Assembly (NCBI GenBank): GCA_964534175.1
Contig: CAZHNS010000003.1
Location: 1 to 64,000 of the forward strand
Length of the DNA: 64,000 bases
From: JAFGHJ01 sp964534175
GTDB taxonomy: Bacteria; Hydrothermota; UBA3072
Reading direction: 5' to 3'
In this document: positions 7,256 to 15,801 of the stretch, in pieces
How the letters are laid out: each line of letters opens with the position of its first letter
How positions within the stretch are numbered: the first letter of the stretch is position 1
Program-made: the position numbers and the translations under genes
The notes under the pieces: generated by a model
The model's database searches: none
What the model saw: the letters and a program-made list of their open reading frames with translations, nothing else
What the model was told of the DNA's origin: nothing

Positions 7256-9334
7256 ATGAGAAAATTTGCTTTAAGTCTTTCTTTTATACTTTTATTATTA
7301 GTTTTTTTGGCAGGATGCCAAAAATTGGAAGAATTCCGGTATTCTGGTAATAAGGGAGGAACTTTAGTAATAGCATTATTAGATGAACCGTCTAACTTAA
7401 ATCCAATTTATCCTTCTCTTTCGGGTATTTCACCCGTTACTTCTCAATTATTTACTCCGTTAATTTCAGAAAAGCCTAACGGTAAAGTCCGTCCGGCAAT
7501 CGCCGAATCCTGGATTTATTCGGAGGATTTATCATCTATTACTTATACTATCGCTAAGGGAGCCACCTGGCATGATGGAAGACCGGTGACAGCTGAAGAT
7601 GTTGTTTTTACAGTAGAACAAATAAAGAACAGTGAGAATAATTCACCCCTTGCGCAAAAGTTGAGTTATATTGAGAGTGTTGAAGCTCTTAATCCAAGGC
7701 AGGTACGTTTTAATTTGAAACAAGTTTATGCTGGTGAGTTACAGAGTACTAATATCTATCCGATTCCAAAGCATATTTTGGAAAAAGAAGAAGAAATCGC
7801 AAATTCTGATTTTAATGTTGACCCGGTTGGTTCAGGACCTTATAAAATGAAAGAATGGAATAGGGGTAAATGGATTGAACTAACCGCTAATTCCAGTTAT
7901 TATAGAGGGAGAGCTCCTGTAGATAGAATGGTTTTCTATACTCCTTCTTCTATGGAAGAGCTTTTAGCTGAATTAAAAGAAGGAAATGTAGATTTGGCTT
8001 TTAACATGCCGCCCGGTAACAATTATGATACTTTGAGTTCTTATAGTAAAGTTCTTTCACCGGGGAAATCCTATGTGTATATCGGTTGGAACCTGGAACG
8101 TTTTCCAGACAAAAAACTAAGGCAGGCTTTAAGTATTGCTATAGATCGAAGCGGAATAATTTCTGATGTTCTTAAAGATTACGGGCAGATCGTTAACGGT
8201 CCAATAACTCCTGAACATTGGGCTTATAATCCGAATTTGAAGAATATTAGACATGATGAAGAAGGTGCGGTTGATCTAATTGAGCAGGCTGGTTATTCAA
8301 AAAGGAGAGGCAACAGATATTATCAGGGGTTAAATATAAGGATACTTGTTGAGGGAGGAGACGATATAAGAAGAAAAGTGGCTGAAAGCGTTGTTTCGGA
8401 TCTTAGAGGTATTGGAGTCCAGGCTTCGGTTATAACGCTGTCCAGTTTGGATTTTATCGATCGTTTGTTTAAAAAAGACTTCGACGCCTATATAATGGGA
8501 TGGAATGTTGAGAAGGAATTTAATCCTTTTCAGATATGGGGTTCTGATGGAATGTACAACTTTGTAGGCTATAAGAATGAAAAGGTAGACGAACTTATTG
8601 GGGAAGCTCTTTTGTCTTTAGATAGGGAAAAGGCTAAAAGAGCCTGGTATGAGTTTCAGGAAATAATCAGGGATGATTTACCTTATACTTTTCTTTATGC
8701 ACCTCAGGAGATAACACTTGTTAAGAAGAATATTCAGGGTATCGGGGAAGATGATAAAAGACCGGTTGTTTCTTTTGTCGATGAATTATGGTTCAGACAG
8801 GTTCCTTCCAGTGTTATCGAACTTGCTTCTCTTGGTGAAAGCTATAAGAAATCCGAAGGAGAAGTAGAAAGTAGACCGACAAGACCAAGAGAAGAAGCCC
8901 CAAGAGCGGAAGAAATACTTCAGGCTACTGCAGCTCCACGGGTGCCTGAGAGAACACCTCCTGCTACGACTGCCGCCAGAGAAACTCGAGCGCCTGAGAG
9001 TGGTGAAGAAGAAACTTCTCCGGAAGAAGAGGAAACAGGTGAACTTCCAGCTTTCGTTCCTCATGAAATTCCACCTAAACCTTTGAATCTTGACAAGGTT
9101 TCGTTTGATTATCCGGAAGTAGCAAAGACTCTTGGACTTAGCGGTACTGTTTATCTACAGTTATGGATAGATGAGAAGGGAAATGTTACCAATGTGACTC
9201 TCATCAGGTCTGTTCATCCTATTCTGGATAAAGTTGCTGTTGATAACGCGAAGAAATTAAAGTTTTCACCGGCGAGGCAGGGAGATAGAGCGGTTGCTGT
9301 TCCACTTTCCTTCCCGGTCCGTTTCCAGCAATAG
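7256..9334 (+). CDS. ABC-type peptide/nickel solute-binding lipoprotein (family 5) with C-terminal TonB domain
   Basis: 692 residues from ATG 7256 behind AAAAGGAGG. Residues 1-20 are a lipoprotein signal with lipobox LAGC (Cys21). About 40-540 is a complete family-5 solute-binding protein: GGTLVIALLDEPSNLNPIYP, TYTIAKGATWHDGRPVTAEDVVF (split here by eye), RQALSIAIDRSGI and WGSDGMYNFVGYKN. A Glu/Arg/Pro/Ala-rich linker (about 540-600) leads to a TonB C-terminal domain (about 601-692, GTVYLQLWIDEKGNVTNV). Binding proteins of this family normally deliver oligopeptides or nickel to an ABC permease; no permease genes lie here. The fused TonB module is unusual and is a paralogue of the tail of the gene just upstream. 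No frameshift is seen at the junction. Confidence 0.88.
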   Translation: MRKFALSLSFILLLLVFLAGCQKLEEFRYSGNKGGTLVIALLDEPSNLNPIYPSLSGISPVTSQLFTPLISEKPNGKVRPAIAESWIYSEDLSSITYTIAKGATWHDGRPVTAEDVVFTVEQIKNSENNSPLAQKLSYIESVEALNPRQVRFNLKQVYAGELQSTNIYPIPKHILEKEEEIANSDFNVDPVGSGPYKMKEWNRGKWIELTANSSYYRGRAPVDRMVFYTPSSMEELLAELKEGNVDLAFNMPPGNNYDTLSSYSKVLSPGKSYVYIGWNLERFPDKKLRQALSIAIDRSGIISDVLKDYGQIVNGPITPEHWAYNPNLKNIRHDEEGAVDLIEQAGYSKRRGNRYYQGLNIRILVEGGDDIRRKVAESVVSDLRGIGVQASVITLSSLDFIDRLFKKDFDAYIMGWNVEKEFNPFQIWGSDGMYNFVGYKNEKVDELIGEALLSLDREKAKRAWYEFQEIIRDDLPYTFLYAPQEITLVKKNIQGIGEDDKRPVVSFVDELWFRQVPSSVIELASLGESYKKSEGEVESRPTRPREEAPRAEEILQATAAPRVPERTPPATTAARETRAPESGEEETSPEEEETGELPAFVPHEIPPKPLNLDKVSFDYPEVAKTLGLSGTVYLQLWIDEKGNVTNVTLIRSVHPILDKVAVDNAKKLKFSPARQGDRAVAVPLSFPVRFQQ

Positions 9335-9357
9335 AAGATAGGTTTTGGGTCTGGCTT

Positions 9358-9428
9358 TGTTAGTGTGTTAGTGTGTTGGTGTGTTTTTTTAACAGACTAA
9401 CGGACAAACTGCCCAACTGACCAACAGA
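9358..9428. repeat. GTTAG/GTTGG imperfect inverted repeat
   Basis: Left arm 9358-9384 (GTTAGTGTGTTAGTGTG plus GTTGGTG words) faces right arm 9389-9425 (AACAGACTAACGGACAAAC plus CCAAC words). It is a second, variant copy of the inverted repeat at 6961-7034, so the solute-binding-protein gene is flanked by both. Confidence 0.55.
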
Positions 9429-9502
9429 TTGAAGTCTATATATAAATGTGGTTAATTTTATAATTGTGAAAATATAGTATATGTGGGAGTAACTACATTA
9501 TT

Positions 9503-9919
9503 ATGGGAAAACTTATAAGATTCGGTGTTTCGATGGATAAGGAACTTCTCCATAAGTTTGATTTACTCATAGATGGAGAAGGTTACGAGAATCGTTCTGA
9601 AGCAATTAGAGATTTGATACGTGGAAGACTTATAGAAGAAGAGTGGGAGGAAGAAGAAGTAGTATGTGGAGGAATTTTGCTTGTCTATGACCATCACAAA
9701 CCGCGTCTTACCGAAAAAGTAACCGAAATCCAGCATCATTTTTACAAACTTGTTATTTCTACTCAACACATACACATGGACCATGATAATTGTATGGAAA
9801 TAATAAGTGTTAGGGGTAAAGCCAAAGAGATTCACAAATTTTTTAATAAATTGCGGGCAACAATCGGCATAAAACAGTGCGATATCATAAGAGCATCTAT
9901 GGGGAACAAGATTAAATAA
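9503..9919 (+). CDS. nikR: Nickel-responsive transcriptional regulator NikR
   Basis: 138 residues. An N-terminal ribbon-helix-helix (LIRFGVSMDKELLHKFD ... NRSEAIRDLI) is followed by an ACT-like metal domain. The high-affinity nickel ligands are all present: H78, H89, H91 and C97, with the spacing H-x10-H-x-H-x5-C seen in E. coli NikR (76/87/89/95). NikR represses nickel uptake when nickel is plentiful. It converges with the larE-larB-larC nickel-cofactor genes and follows a solute-binding protein of the family that includes nickel binders, so a nickel theme is plausible. No copy of the E. coli GTATGA-N16-TCATAC operator was noticed nearby. Confidence 0.93.
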   Translation: MGKLIRFGVSMDKELLHKFDLLIDGEGYENRSEAIRDLIRGRLIEEEWEEEEVVCGGILLVYDHHKPRLTEKVTEIQHHFYKLVISTQHIHMDHDNCMEIISVRGKAKEIHKFFNKLRATIGIKQCDIIRASMGNKIK

Positions 9920-9980
9920 ATTGTAACACAATTAATTAACTCTTGTTTTTTTGTAAAAATATCTTACAGTGTTTTGCTTC

Positions 9981-10149
9981 CTTTGAAAATTAAATATTAA
10001 AAATTAAAAAGCAAAATGACATTTGAAAATGCAAAATTTTACCCTCCCACAACTCAAAAAGTCAAAAGAAATTTATTGGTAGTACTCGTTATTTTTTTTA
10101 AATTTTTGAACTTTGATTTGTAATTTTACAATTTGATATTTGATTTTTA
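9981..10149. repeat. AT-rich degenerate intergenic repeat between convergent nikR and larC
   Basis: Words such as TTGAAAATTAAATATT and AAAAGCAAAATGACATTTG on the left face TTTTTGAACTTTGATTTG and TTACAATTTGATATTTGA on the right, making a loose inverted repeat. Same family as 5929-6070. It may act as a bidirectional transcription barrier, but no GC-rich terminator stem is visible. Confidence 0.45.
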
Positions 10150-11343
10150 CTATTTTTTTAATAGTTTATTCGCTGTTTGTTTCACTTCCTCGTAGATTTC
10201 TTTTACAGGTAATTTGTTTTTCCTTGCCAGTTTTTCACAGGAATCGAGTTCGGGAGAAATGTTTACCAATTCTCCGTGCAAATAAGCGAGTTTAACTTCT
10301 GCTTCGCCAAATTTGGTTTTTATTTTTTTTGATTTTCTATCTAATTTTTTTCTTTCAATAGAATGAATTCTAACACCGATTGTGGTCGTTTCATGAAAAA
10401 GAATATTAGCTAAGGTATCGATATTTTCCTTTTCGCAGATTATTGATAAGATGAAACCACCTCGTCCTTTTTTCATCTGAATAGGTGTTCGGAAAACATC
10501 GAGTGCTCCCGAGTTAAGAAGTTTCTTTTCGACAGAAGGAAAAAACTCAGGGCTCATATCATCAATATTTGTTTCTATAAGTACTTCATTTTCGGAATGT
10601 TTTTTTGTTTTAGTCCCCAAAATTACCCTTAAGAAATTAGGGCTCTCATTAAATTGCTTTGAACCGAAACCTATACCAATACTTTGTATTTTTATTTCGG
10701 GCAAAGAGAACGATTGCGCGAAGTGTTTTATGAAAAGTGCCCCCGTAGGAGTAACCAGTTCACTGTTTATTCCCGACGAATAAATAGGAGCCCCGGACCT
10801 CTTAAGGAGTTCGGCGGTTGCCGGAACGGGAAGCGGTACCCTTCCGTGTTCTATTTCTGTCGAACCTGTTCCGACGTTTATGGGGGAAAAATATATTTTA
10901 TTTACGTTTAATAGTTCGATTGCTACAGCTGCTCCCATGATATCAGCTATCGAGTCTATAGCTCCGAGTTCATGAAAGTGGATTTTATCTTTTGATACTC
11001 CATGAATGCCCGCTTCGACTTCTGCAAGCTCTTCAAACATCTTTTTACTTTTTTCTATGATTTTTTTATCTAATTTAGAACTATCCAGAAGTTTTTTGAT
11101 GTCTTTTAAGTGTCGTGCTTTAGTTATTTTTTTTGATATTTCGACCTTAAATTTTTTGCCTGTAAAATTTCCTCTTTTTGTTTCCCGTATTTTTATTTTA
11201 GCTTCAGGGGGTAAAATTTTGGATATTTTATTTGTAAATTTTTTCTCATTTATGCCTAAATCAAGAAGTGCTCCTATAAACATATCGCCGCTAATCCCTG
11301 AGAAACAATCTACGTATAGAATTCTTTCACCTGAGTTCTTCAT
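10150..11343 (-). CDS. larC: LarC: nickel insertion protein for the nickel-pincer nucleotide cofactor
   Basis: 397 residues, opening with ILYVDCFSGISGDMFIGALLD (split), the hallmark of the LarC/DUF111 family, with GTGSTEIEHGRVPLPVPA further in. LarC uses CTP to cyclometallate the bis-thiocarboxylate pyridinium nucleotide with nickel, completing the NPN cofactor first found in lactate racemase. The start ATG overlaps the larB stop as ATGA (11343-11340). It is encoded as a single uninterrupted frame, unlike Lactobacillus larC, which needs a ribosomal frameshift. Confidence 0.93.
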   Translation of the reverse strand: MKNSGERILYVDCFSGISGDMFIGALLDLGINEKKFTNKISKILPPEAKIKIRETKRGNFTGKKFKVEISKKITKARHLKDIKKLLDSSKLDKKIIEKSKKMFEELAEVEAGIHGVSKDKIHFHELGAIDSIADIMGAAVAIELLNVNKIYFSPINVGTGSTEIEHGRVPLPVPATAELLKRSGAPIYSSGINSELVTPTGALFIKHFAQSFSLPEIKIQSIGIGFGSKQFNESPNFLRVILGTKTKKHSENEVLIETNIDDMSPEFFPSVEKKLLNSGALDVFRTPIQMKKGRGGFILSIICEKENIDTLANILFHETTTIGVRIHSIERKKLDRKSKKIKTKFGEAEVKLAYLHGELVNISPELDSCEKLARKNKLPVKEIYEEVKQTANKLLKK

Positions 11344-12101
11344 TTTATTTCCCTTTCAATTATTTTTTTTATAACTGCTGCCGCAAAGAATCCCGCACTG
11401 TAGCCGTTATCTATGTTGACAACACTAATACCGGGTGCGCAGGAGTTTAACATTGTCAGGAGGGGAGCTATACCGTTAAAGCTAGCACCGTAACCAACTG
11501 AAGTTGGAACGGCTATTATTGGAGTGTCGATAAGCCCTGCTACCACGGAAGGAAGCGCTCCTTCCATTCCAGCAATTACTATTACTATATCTGCTTCCTT
11601 AAGTTTCTTTCTTATGCTAAGAATCCTGTGTATCCCGGAGATTCCGACATCAAAAAATGTCTCCACTTCCACACCCATCGATCTGGCGGTAATTTCGCTC
11701 TCTCTCGCGACCGGGATGTCTGAAGTTCCTGCTGTTACTATTATAACCTTACCAATAGTTTTTTTGGGAAATTTTCCTATGAAAAAGAGATTCGCTTCAG
11801 GATAAATTTTCGCTTCAGGATAAGTTTTTTTTATTTCTTCGAGAGATTCTTTTGGAACTCTTGTGGCTATAATATTGGAATCTTGCTTCATTCTTCCTAC
11901 GATCTGTATTATCTGATTTGTGGTTTTGTTCATACAGTAAATAGCTTCAGGCGCGCCCATTCTTAGTTCTCTATGTGTATCTATTTTTGCAAAGCCTAAG
12001 TCCACAAAAGGTAAGTTTTCAAGAATTGTTAACGCTTCTTTTATACTTTTTTTGCCTTTTTTGACTTCTTTAAGTAATTTTTCTATTTTATTTTTGTCCA
12101 T
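11340..12101 (-). CDS. larB: LarB: pyridinium-3,5-biscarboxylate mononucleotide synthase
   Basis: 253 residues from ATG 12101; a TTG four codons earlier (12113) is an alternative. LarB carboxylates and hydrolyses nicotinate adenine dinucleotide to the biscarboxylate precursor of NPN. It has a PurE-like core: VDLGFAKIDTHRELRMGAPEAI in the N-terminal part, then VTAGTSDIPVARESEITARS and GMEGALPSVVAGL. It overlaps larE by 14 bases and larC by 4, making a coupled three-gene unit. Confidence 0.93.
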   Translation of the reverse strand: MDKNKIEKLLKEVKKGKKSIKEALTILENLPFVDLGFAKIDTHRELRMGAPEAIYCMNKTTNQIIQIVGRMKQDSNIIATRVPKESLEEIKKTYPEAKIYPEANLFFIGKFPKKTIGKVIIVTAGTSDIPVARESEITARSMGVEVETFFDVGISGIHRILSIRKKLKEADIVIVIAGMEGALPSVVAGLIDTPIIAVPTSVGYGASFNGIAPLLTMLNSCAPGISVVNIDNGYSAGFFAAAVIKKIIEREIK

Positions 12102-12924
12102 TTTCGATACCAATATCCATGCTTCCGCTCCTGTACTCCTCTATATCGAGAGTTACATAATCGTATCCCATTTTTTTAAATTCGGCGATTATGGTTTTTC
12201 TATGCGAGAGGAGTTTATCAAAATCTTTTTCGGAAACCTCGATTCGTGCTATACCACCGTGATTTCGAACACGGAATTTTTTGAAAGTTTTAGCTGCCAA
12301 CAGACTTTCTGCCGACTCAACTCTTTTTAGTTTTTTCTTTGTAAGCCTTGTTCCGTAGGGGAAACGGGTAGCGAGGCATGTGAAAGAGTTTTTGTTCCAG
12401 CTAGGCATGTTTAGCTTTCTGCTTAATTTTTTTATTTCTTCTCTTTTAAATTTCGCTTCTAATAGAGGGCTCTTAATACCAAGTTCCTTTATAGCTTTAA
12501 ATCCTGGACGATATTGTTCTGTATCTTCTATGTTTGTTCCTTCTGCAACCTCATTTATTCCTTCTTTTCTTGCTATTTCTTTTAACTTTTTGAGTATAGT
12601 TTTTTTACAGATATAACATCTGTCGGTTGGATTTTTTACGAAGTTACTTTCGGAGAGAATCTTAATATCTATAGATTCCCATCTGGCTCCGATTTTTTCG
12701 GCTATATTTTTAGCTTCTGTTATTTTTTCCTTCGGAATAAGTTCCGATTCCACAGTTATTGCAAGAACTTTATCAGCTCCCAGGAAATCTACGGCGGCTT
12801 TTAAAAGGAAACTGCTGTCGGTCCCGCCCGAAAAAGCAACAAGAACAGATTTGTATTTTTTTAAGATCTTTCTTAATTTCTGAATGTCCTTATGTTTTGA
12901 AATTAAAGTTTTAGTTGATTTCAA
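12088..12924 (-). CDS. larE: LarE: ATP-dependent sacrificial sulfur transferase
   Basis: 278 residues. An ATP-pyrophosphatase P-loop SGGTDSS (32-38), the pair in DRCYICKK (101-108), and C183 in NSFTCLATRFPYG. C183 aligns with the Cys that Lactobacillus LarE destroys to donate sulfur, so this looks like the single-turnover type rather than the iron-sulfur-dependent type. It converts the biscarboxylate nucleotide to the bis-thiocarboxylate. First gene of the operon, with AGGAGAT upstream of the ATG and a strong promoter at 12970-12998. No larA-type racemase or epimerase that would use the cofactor is in the window. Confidence 0.93.
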   Translation of the reverse strand: MKSTKTLISKHKDIQKLRKILKKYKSVLVAFSGGTDSSFLLKAAVDFLGADKVLAITVESELIPKEKITEAKNIAEKIGARWESIDIKILSESNFVKNPTDRCYICKKTILKKLKEIARKEGINEVAEGTNIEDTEQYRPGFKAIKELGIKSPLLEAKFKREEIKKLSRKLNMPSWNKNSFTCLATRFPYGTRLTKKKLKRVESAESLLAAKTFKKFRVRNHGGIARIEVSEKDFDKLLSHRKTIIAEFKKMGYDYVTLDIEEYRSGSMDIGIENGQK

Positions 12925-12969
12925 TTATATCTCCTGTAATGGTTACAATGACTGATATCTTTATCTTTG

Positions 12970-12998
12970 AATATATTTAATCAAACCTTATTTGTCAA
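12970..12998 (-). promoter_or_regulatory. Promoter of larE-larB-larC with a downstream dyad
   Basis: TTGACA (12998-12993), 17-base spacer, TATATT (12975-12970). In the leader, the dyad TGTAA-TGG-TTACA (12935-12947) sits just before the AGGAGAT ribosome site and may be an operator or a small hairpin. Confidence 0.6.
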
Positions 12999-13173
12999 TG
13001 CTTTATATGTTTTGTTGAAATTTTAGAAGGAAGTTTTTTGTGAGAATTTGAGTTCAAAATTTAAGATTGATTATATGATGTGTTTAAATTGAAGAAATAA
13101 TTTAAAAATCCTAACTCCATTTATTATCCGTCAAGGAAGATTTTTTTATGGTTCCCGGGTCTATGTTTTCAGG

Positions 13174-14172
13174 TCAGAGCCCGAGGCAGCATCCTCCGCC
13201 TTTTTCTCTCTTATAAAGCAAGTTAATTCCTATTTTTATGATTGAATGAGGACCTTCGGTTTCTCCTATATCAAGAAATGAAGTTGAAAGTTTTCCGTCG
13301 AGAACAAGTCTGAAATCGTATGTCCTGAATACCACTATACCTGCTCCGGCTTCCAGAGCAAATCCATCGGAATAATCAAAATAATCTAATGCTATACTTT
13401 TCCTCGCCAGACCGACGCTTAAAAATGGAGAGAAATCTGTTGTGTTCATAAAGTAAAGAAAAGAAATGCCGAGAGCCCATTCGCTTATATCGGATTCCCC
13501 TAGTTTTGATCCCCAATACCAGGCTACTTCCGCTGCAAATTTAGGGGTTTCGTACCAGCCTTTCCATTCATAGTAATTTAATGTGCCGTCAATATCACCA
13601 TAACCTGTCACAGGCATTCCCATTCCAAAACCGACGCCGCTGGAGAAAAAGGCTTTCTTTCTTTTCGCTCCTATTTCTACTTCCGATTCCATGATTTTAC
13701 CGACTTCGGCTGTTTTTCCCACTTCTTTGCCGTACTCGATGGATTTTGCCAGACGTGATATACAAACATCTAAATCCTCGGCTGTTTGCGAGGTTACTTT
13801 ATCTGAAAATACTATATTGCCGGATTGAGATTCAACCACTACGGAAGAAACAATATATTTTTCTCCTATTTTGGTAAGAGAACCAAATATTACTTTCTCA
13901 AGACCAAGCCTGGTTCCGATGTCAGCTGCGCATTCTTTGTTATAGCATTCTACTTTTTCCCCGAGTTTTCCCTCTATTTCATCCGGTAATAAAACCGTGT
14001 ATCCGTAGGAGCTTAATTCGGAGCCCATAAGCTGATGAACGGCTTCGATTATGTTGCTTTCGATTCCTACCGTTTTAAGAGGTAATATTCCTATATTTTT
14101 GGCGTTTAAGCTAACCGGTAAAATTAGAAATAAAGATAATAAAAAAAGAACTGTTTTTTTAAATTTACTCAT
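13174..14172 (-). CDS. Exported protein: CsgG/TolB-like N-terminal domain with a C-terminal beta-barrel-like region
   Basis: 332 residues, ATG behind AAAAAAAGGAGGGAAA. A clear signal peptide (1-24, ending SLNA) is followed by an alpha/beta domain (about 25-165: NIGILPLKTVGI, CYNKECAADIGTRLGLEKVIFG, KIGEKYIVSSVVVESQSG) of the kind found in CsgG- and TolB-N-like proteins of FCB-group bacteria. About 185-325 is made of alternating beta strands typical of a small outer-membrane or periplasmic barrel. The tail reads KGGGCCLGL, an odd glycine/double-cysteine end. Exact function unknown. It stands alone with its own promoter. Confidence 0.6.
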   Translation of the reverse strand: MSKFKKTVLFLLSLFLILPVSLNAKNIGILPLKTVGIESNIIEAVHQLMGSELSSYGYTVLLPDEIEGKLGEKVECYNKECAADIGTRLGLEKVIFGSLTKIGEKYIVSSVVVESQSGNIVFSDKVTSQTAEDLDVCISRLAKSIEYGKEVGKTAEVGKIMESEVEIGAKRKKAFFSSGVGFGMGMPVTGYGDIDGTLNYYEWKGWYETPKFAAEVAWYWGSKLGESDISEWALGISFLYFMNTTDFSPFLSVGLARKSIALDYFDYSDGFALEAGAGIVVFRTYDFRLVLDGKLSTSFLDIGETEGPHSIIKIGINLLYKREKGGGCCLGL

Positions 14173-14212
14173 TTTCCCTCCTTTTTTTATAAAATACTTG
14201 GCTTTTCTTTAC

Positions 14213-14241
14213 AAAATATTGGAGAAATCCTGCTTTGTCAA
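14213..14241 (-). promoter_or_regulatory. Promoter of the CsgG-like/barrel gene
   Basis: TTGACA (14241-14236), 17-base spacer, TATTTT (14218-14213), 41 bases upstream of ATG 14172, with a GGAGGG ribosome site in between. Confidence 0.55.
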
Positions 14242-14268
14242 GGGTCTTTTTATTTTTGGTTGTACTTT

Positions 14269-15801
14269 TTAAAACGGAAAACCTTCTTCCGGTTTTCCGT
14301 TTTTTCTGGTTTTTTCTCTCGAAGGTATTTTCGCTTCCTTATGTATAATGTTGGTTTCTACTACTATAGCCTTTTCGGGTTTTGCAGGACAAACATTCTG
14401 ACATGCTCCGCACCCTATACAAAGTGAAGGTCTTGTTGTTGGTATACGTAAAACTCCTTTATATGGTATCATTGTTACCGCAGCTGTCGGGCATATTTCA
14501 GCACAGGCGCCGCAGTTGGTATTGTTCTGGTAAACAACACAAAAATCTTTGATAAATTTAACTCTTCCTATCTGGATTTTTTTCTTCTTTCCTTTTGTGT
14601 GAGGTATTATTGCATCGGTAGGACAGACTTCCAGGCATTTTGTGCATTCGTAAGCGCAATATCCACTGTAAAAATCCATATAAGGAATAAACATGCCTTT
14701 AAGTCCGTATTGGAATAACGAGGGTTGAAGAACATTGGTGGGACAGTTGTTTACGCATAGATAACAAGCTGTACATTTGCTTATATATTTATCTAGACTG
14801 ATGCTCCCCGGAGGTGTGGGAGGTGGAGTGTAAGTTTTTATCGGTGTTTTTTTATTTCTCAAGAATAAATTAAGTCCCGAGAAACCTAAAATGCCAAGAA
14901 ATGAGTAAAGAAAATGTCTTCTTGATATATTTTGTGTTTTTTCGCGTTTACTTTTTTCCTTATTTCTTGATGGTCTATAATTTATAGCGGAAGTGGGGCA
15001 CGCATCGAGGCAGTTAAAACATCTTATACAGGAAGAATTATCAACGGTTTTATCTTTTGAGTTTATACATTCCGCTTTACAAACAGATTTGCAAATTCCA
15101 CAGGAGGTGCAGTCAGTTTTATCGATTTCTATTCTATATAAAGAGCGGACCGAAAGTATTCCGAGGAAAGTTCCTAAAGGGCAGATAGAATTACAGTAAA
15201 GTCTTCCTCTTTTCAAAGAAAGATATATGATTATTCCCAGAATCAAAATAAAAGGTGCTAAGGCTAACATATTAAAGTTTGGAAGATTTAATATACTAAG
15301 CCAGTAGATATCAAATTTTCGCAAAACAAGTTCCATGCCATTGTTTATGAGCACTATAGAAGGTTTTAATAAATAGTTTACCGCTTTGCCGAAAACGCTA
15401 TAAGGATCCAGATAGGAAACAAGATAAAGCCCTCCCGATATCAGACTTATAATTGTCAAAATAAGTATAGTTATTTTAAGTGTAATTAAAGGCTCGCGGT
15501 AACTATATTTCGATGGGTTTTTTTTAATTCTTATTAGTATATCTTGAAACCCGCCGAGAGGACAGAAAAATGAACAGTATATCCTTCCGAAATTAGCAGT
15601 TATTAAAAGGAATAAAACGAGTAAGAATAAAGATAGAAGAAATCCTTCAAAGAAAAAGGATATAACATGCGGAATTATTTGAGATTTAATTGGAATTATT
15701 TTTAGTTTTTCTGGGAAAAAACGAAAGAACGAAAAAAATATAAAAACAAAAAAGAAGACCTCAACTGAAACTCGTAGAAGTTTTAACTTCCCTTTTTTCA
15801 T
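14269..15801 (-). CDS. NapH/NapG-like polyferredoxin fusion (membrane 4Fe-4S protein)
   Basis: 510 residues. The first half resembles NapH: membrane helices with two C-x3-CP loops (RIYCSFFCPLGG, RLYCNSICPLGT) and two ferredoxin motifs (CTSCGICKSVC, CIRCFNCLDACP). At about 292 an internal twin-arginine-like motif SRRHFL precedes another hydrophobic stretch, then a second half with four more cluster motifs (CTACYLCVNNCP, CAYECTKCLEVCP, CGACAEICP, CIGCGACQNVCP), as in NapG. This suggests a quinol-linked electron carrier with one half facing each side of the membrane. It abuts the DUF362 gene with no gap. Partner oxidoreductase is not in the window. Confidence 0.82.
   Translation of the reverse strand: MKKGKLKLLRVSVEVFFFVFIFFSFFRFFPEKLKIIPIKSQIIPHVISFFFEGFLLSLFLLVLFLLITANFGRIYCSFFCPLGGFQDILIRIKKNPSKYSYREPLITLKITILILTIISLISGGLYLVSYLDPYSVFGKAVNYLLKPSIVLINNGMELVLRKFDIYWLSILNLPNFNMLALAPFILILGIIIYLSLKRGRLYCNSICPLGTFLGILSVRSLYRIEIDKTDCTSCGICKSVCKAECINSKDKTVDNSSCIRCFNCLDACPTSAINYRPSRNKEKSKREKTQNISRRHFLYSFLGILGFSGLNLFLRNKKTPIKTYTPPPTPPGSISLDKYISKCTACYLCVNNCPTNVLQPSLFQYGLKGMFIPYMDFYSGYCAYECTKCLEVCPTDAIIPHTKGKKKKIQIGRVKFIKDFCVVYQNNTNCGACAEICPTAAVTMIPYKGVLRIPTTRPSLCIGCGACQNVCPAKPEKAIVVETNIIHKEAKIPSREKTRKNGKPEEGFPF

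Noticed and set aside
12935..12947. TGTAA-TGG-TTACA as a NikR operator
   Set aside because: It does not match GTATGA-N16-TCATAC and is too short; left as an unassigned dyad.
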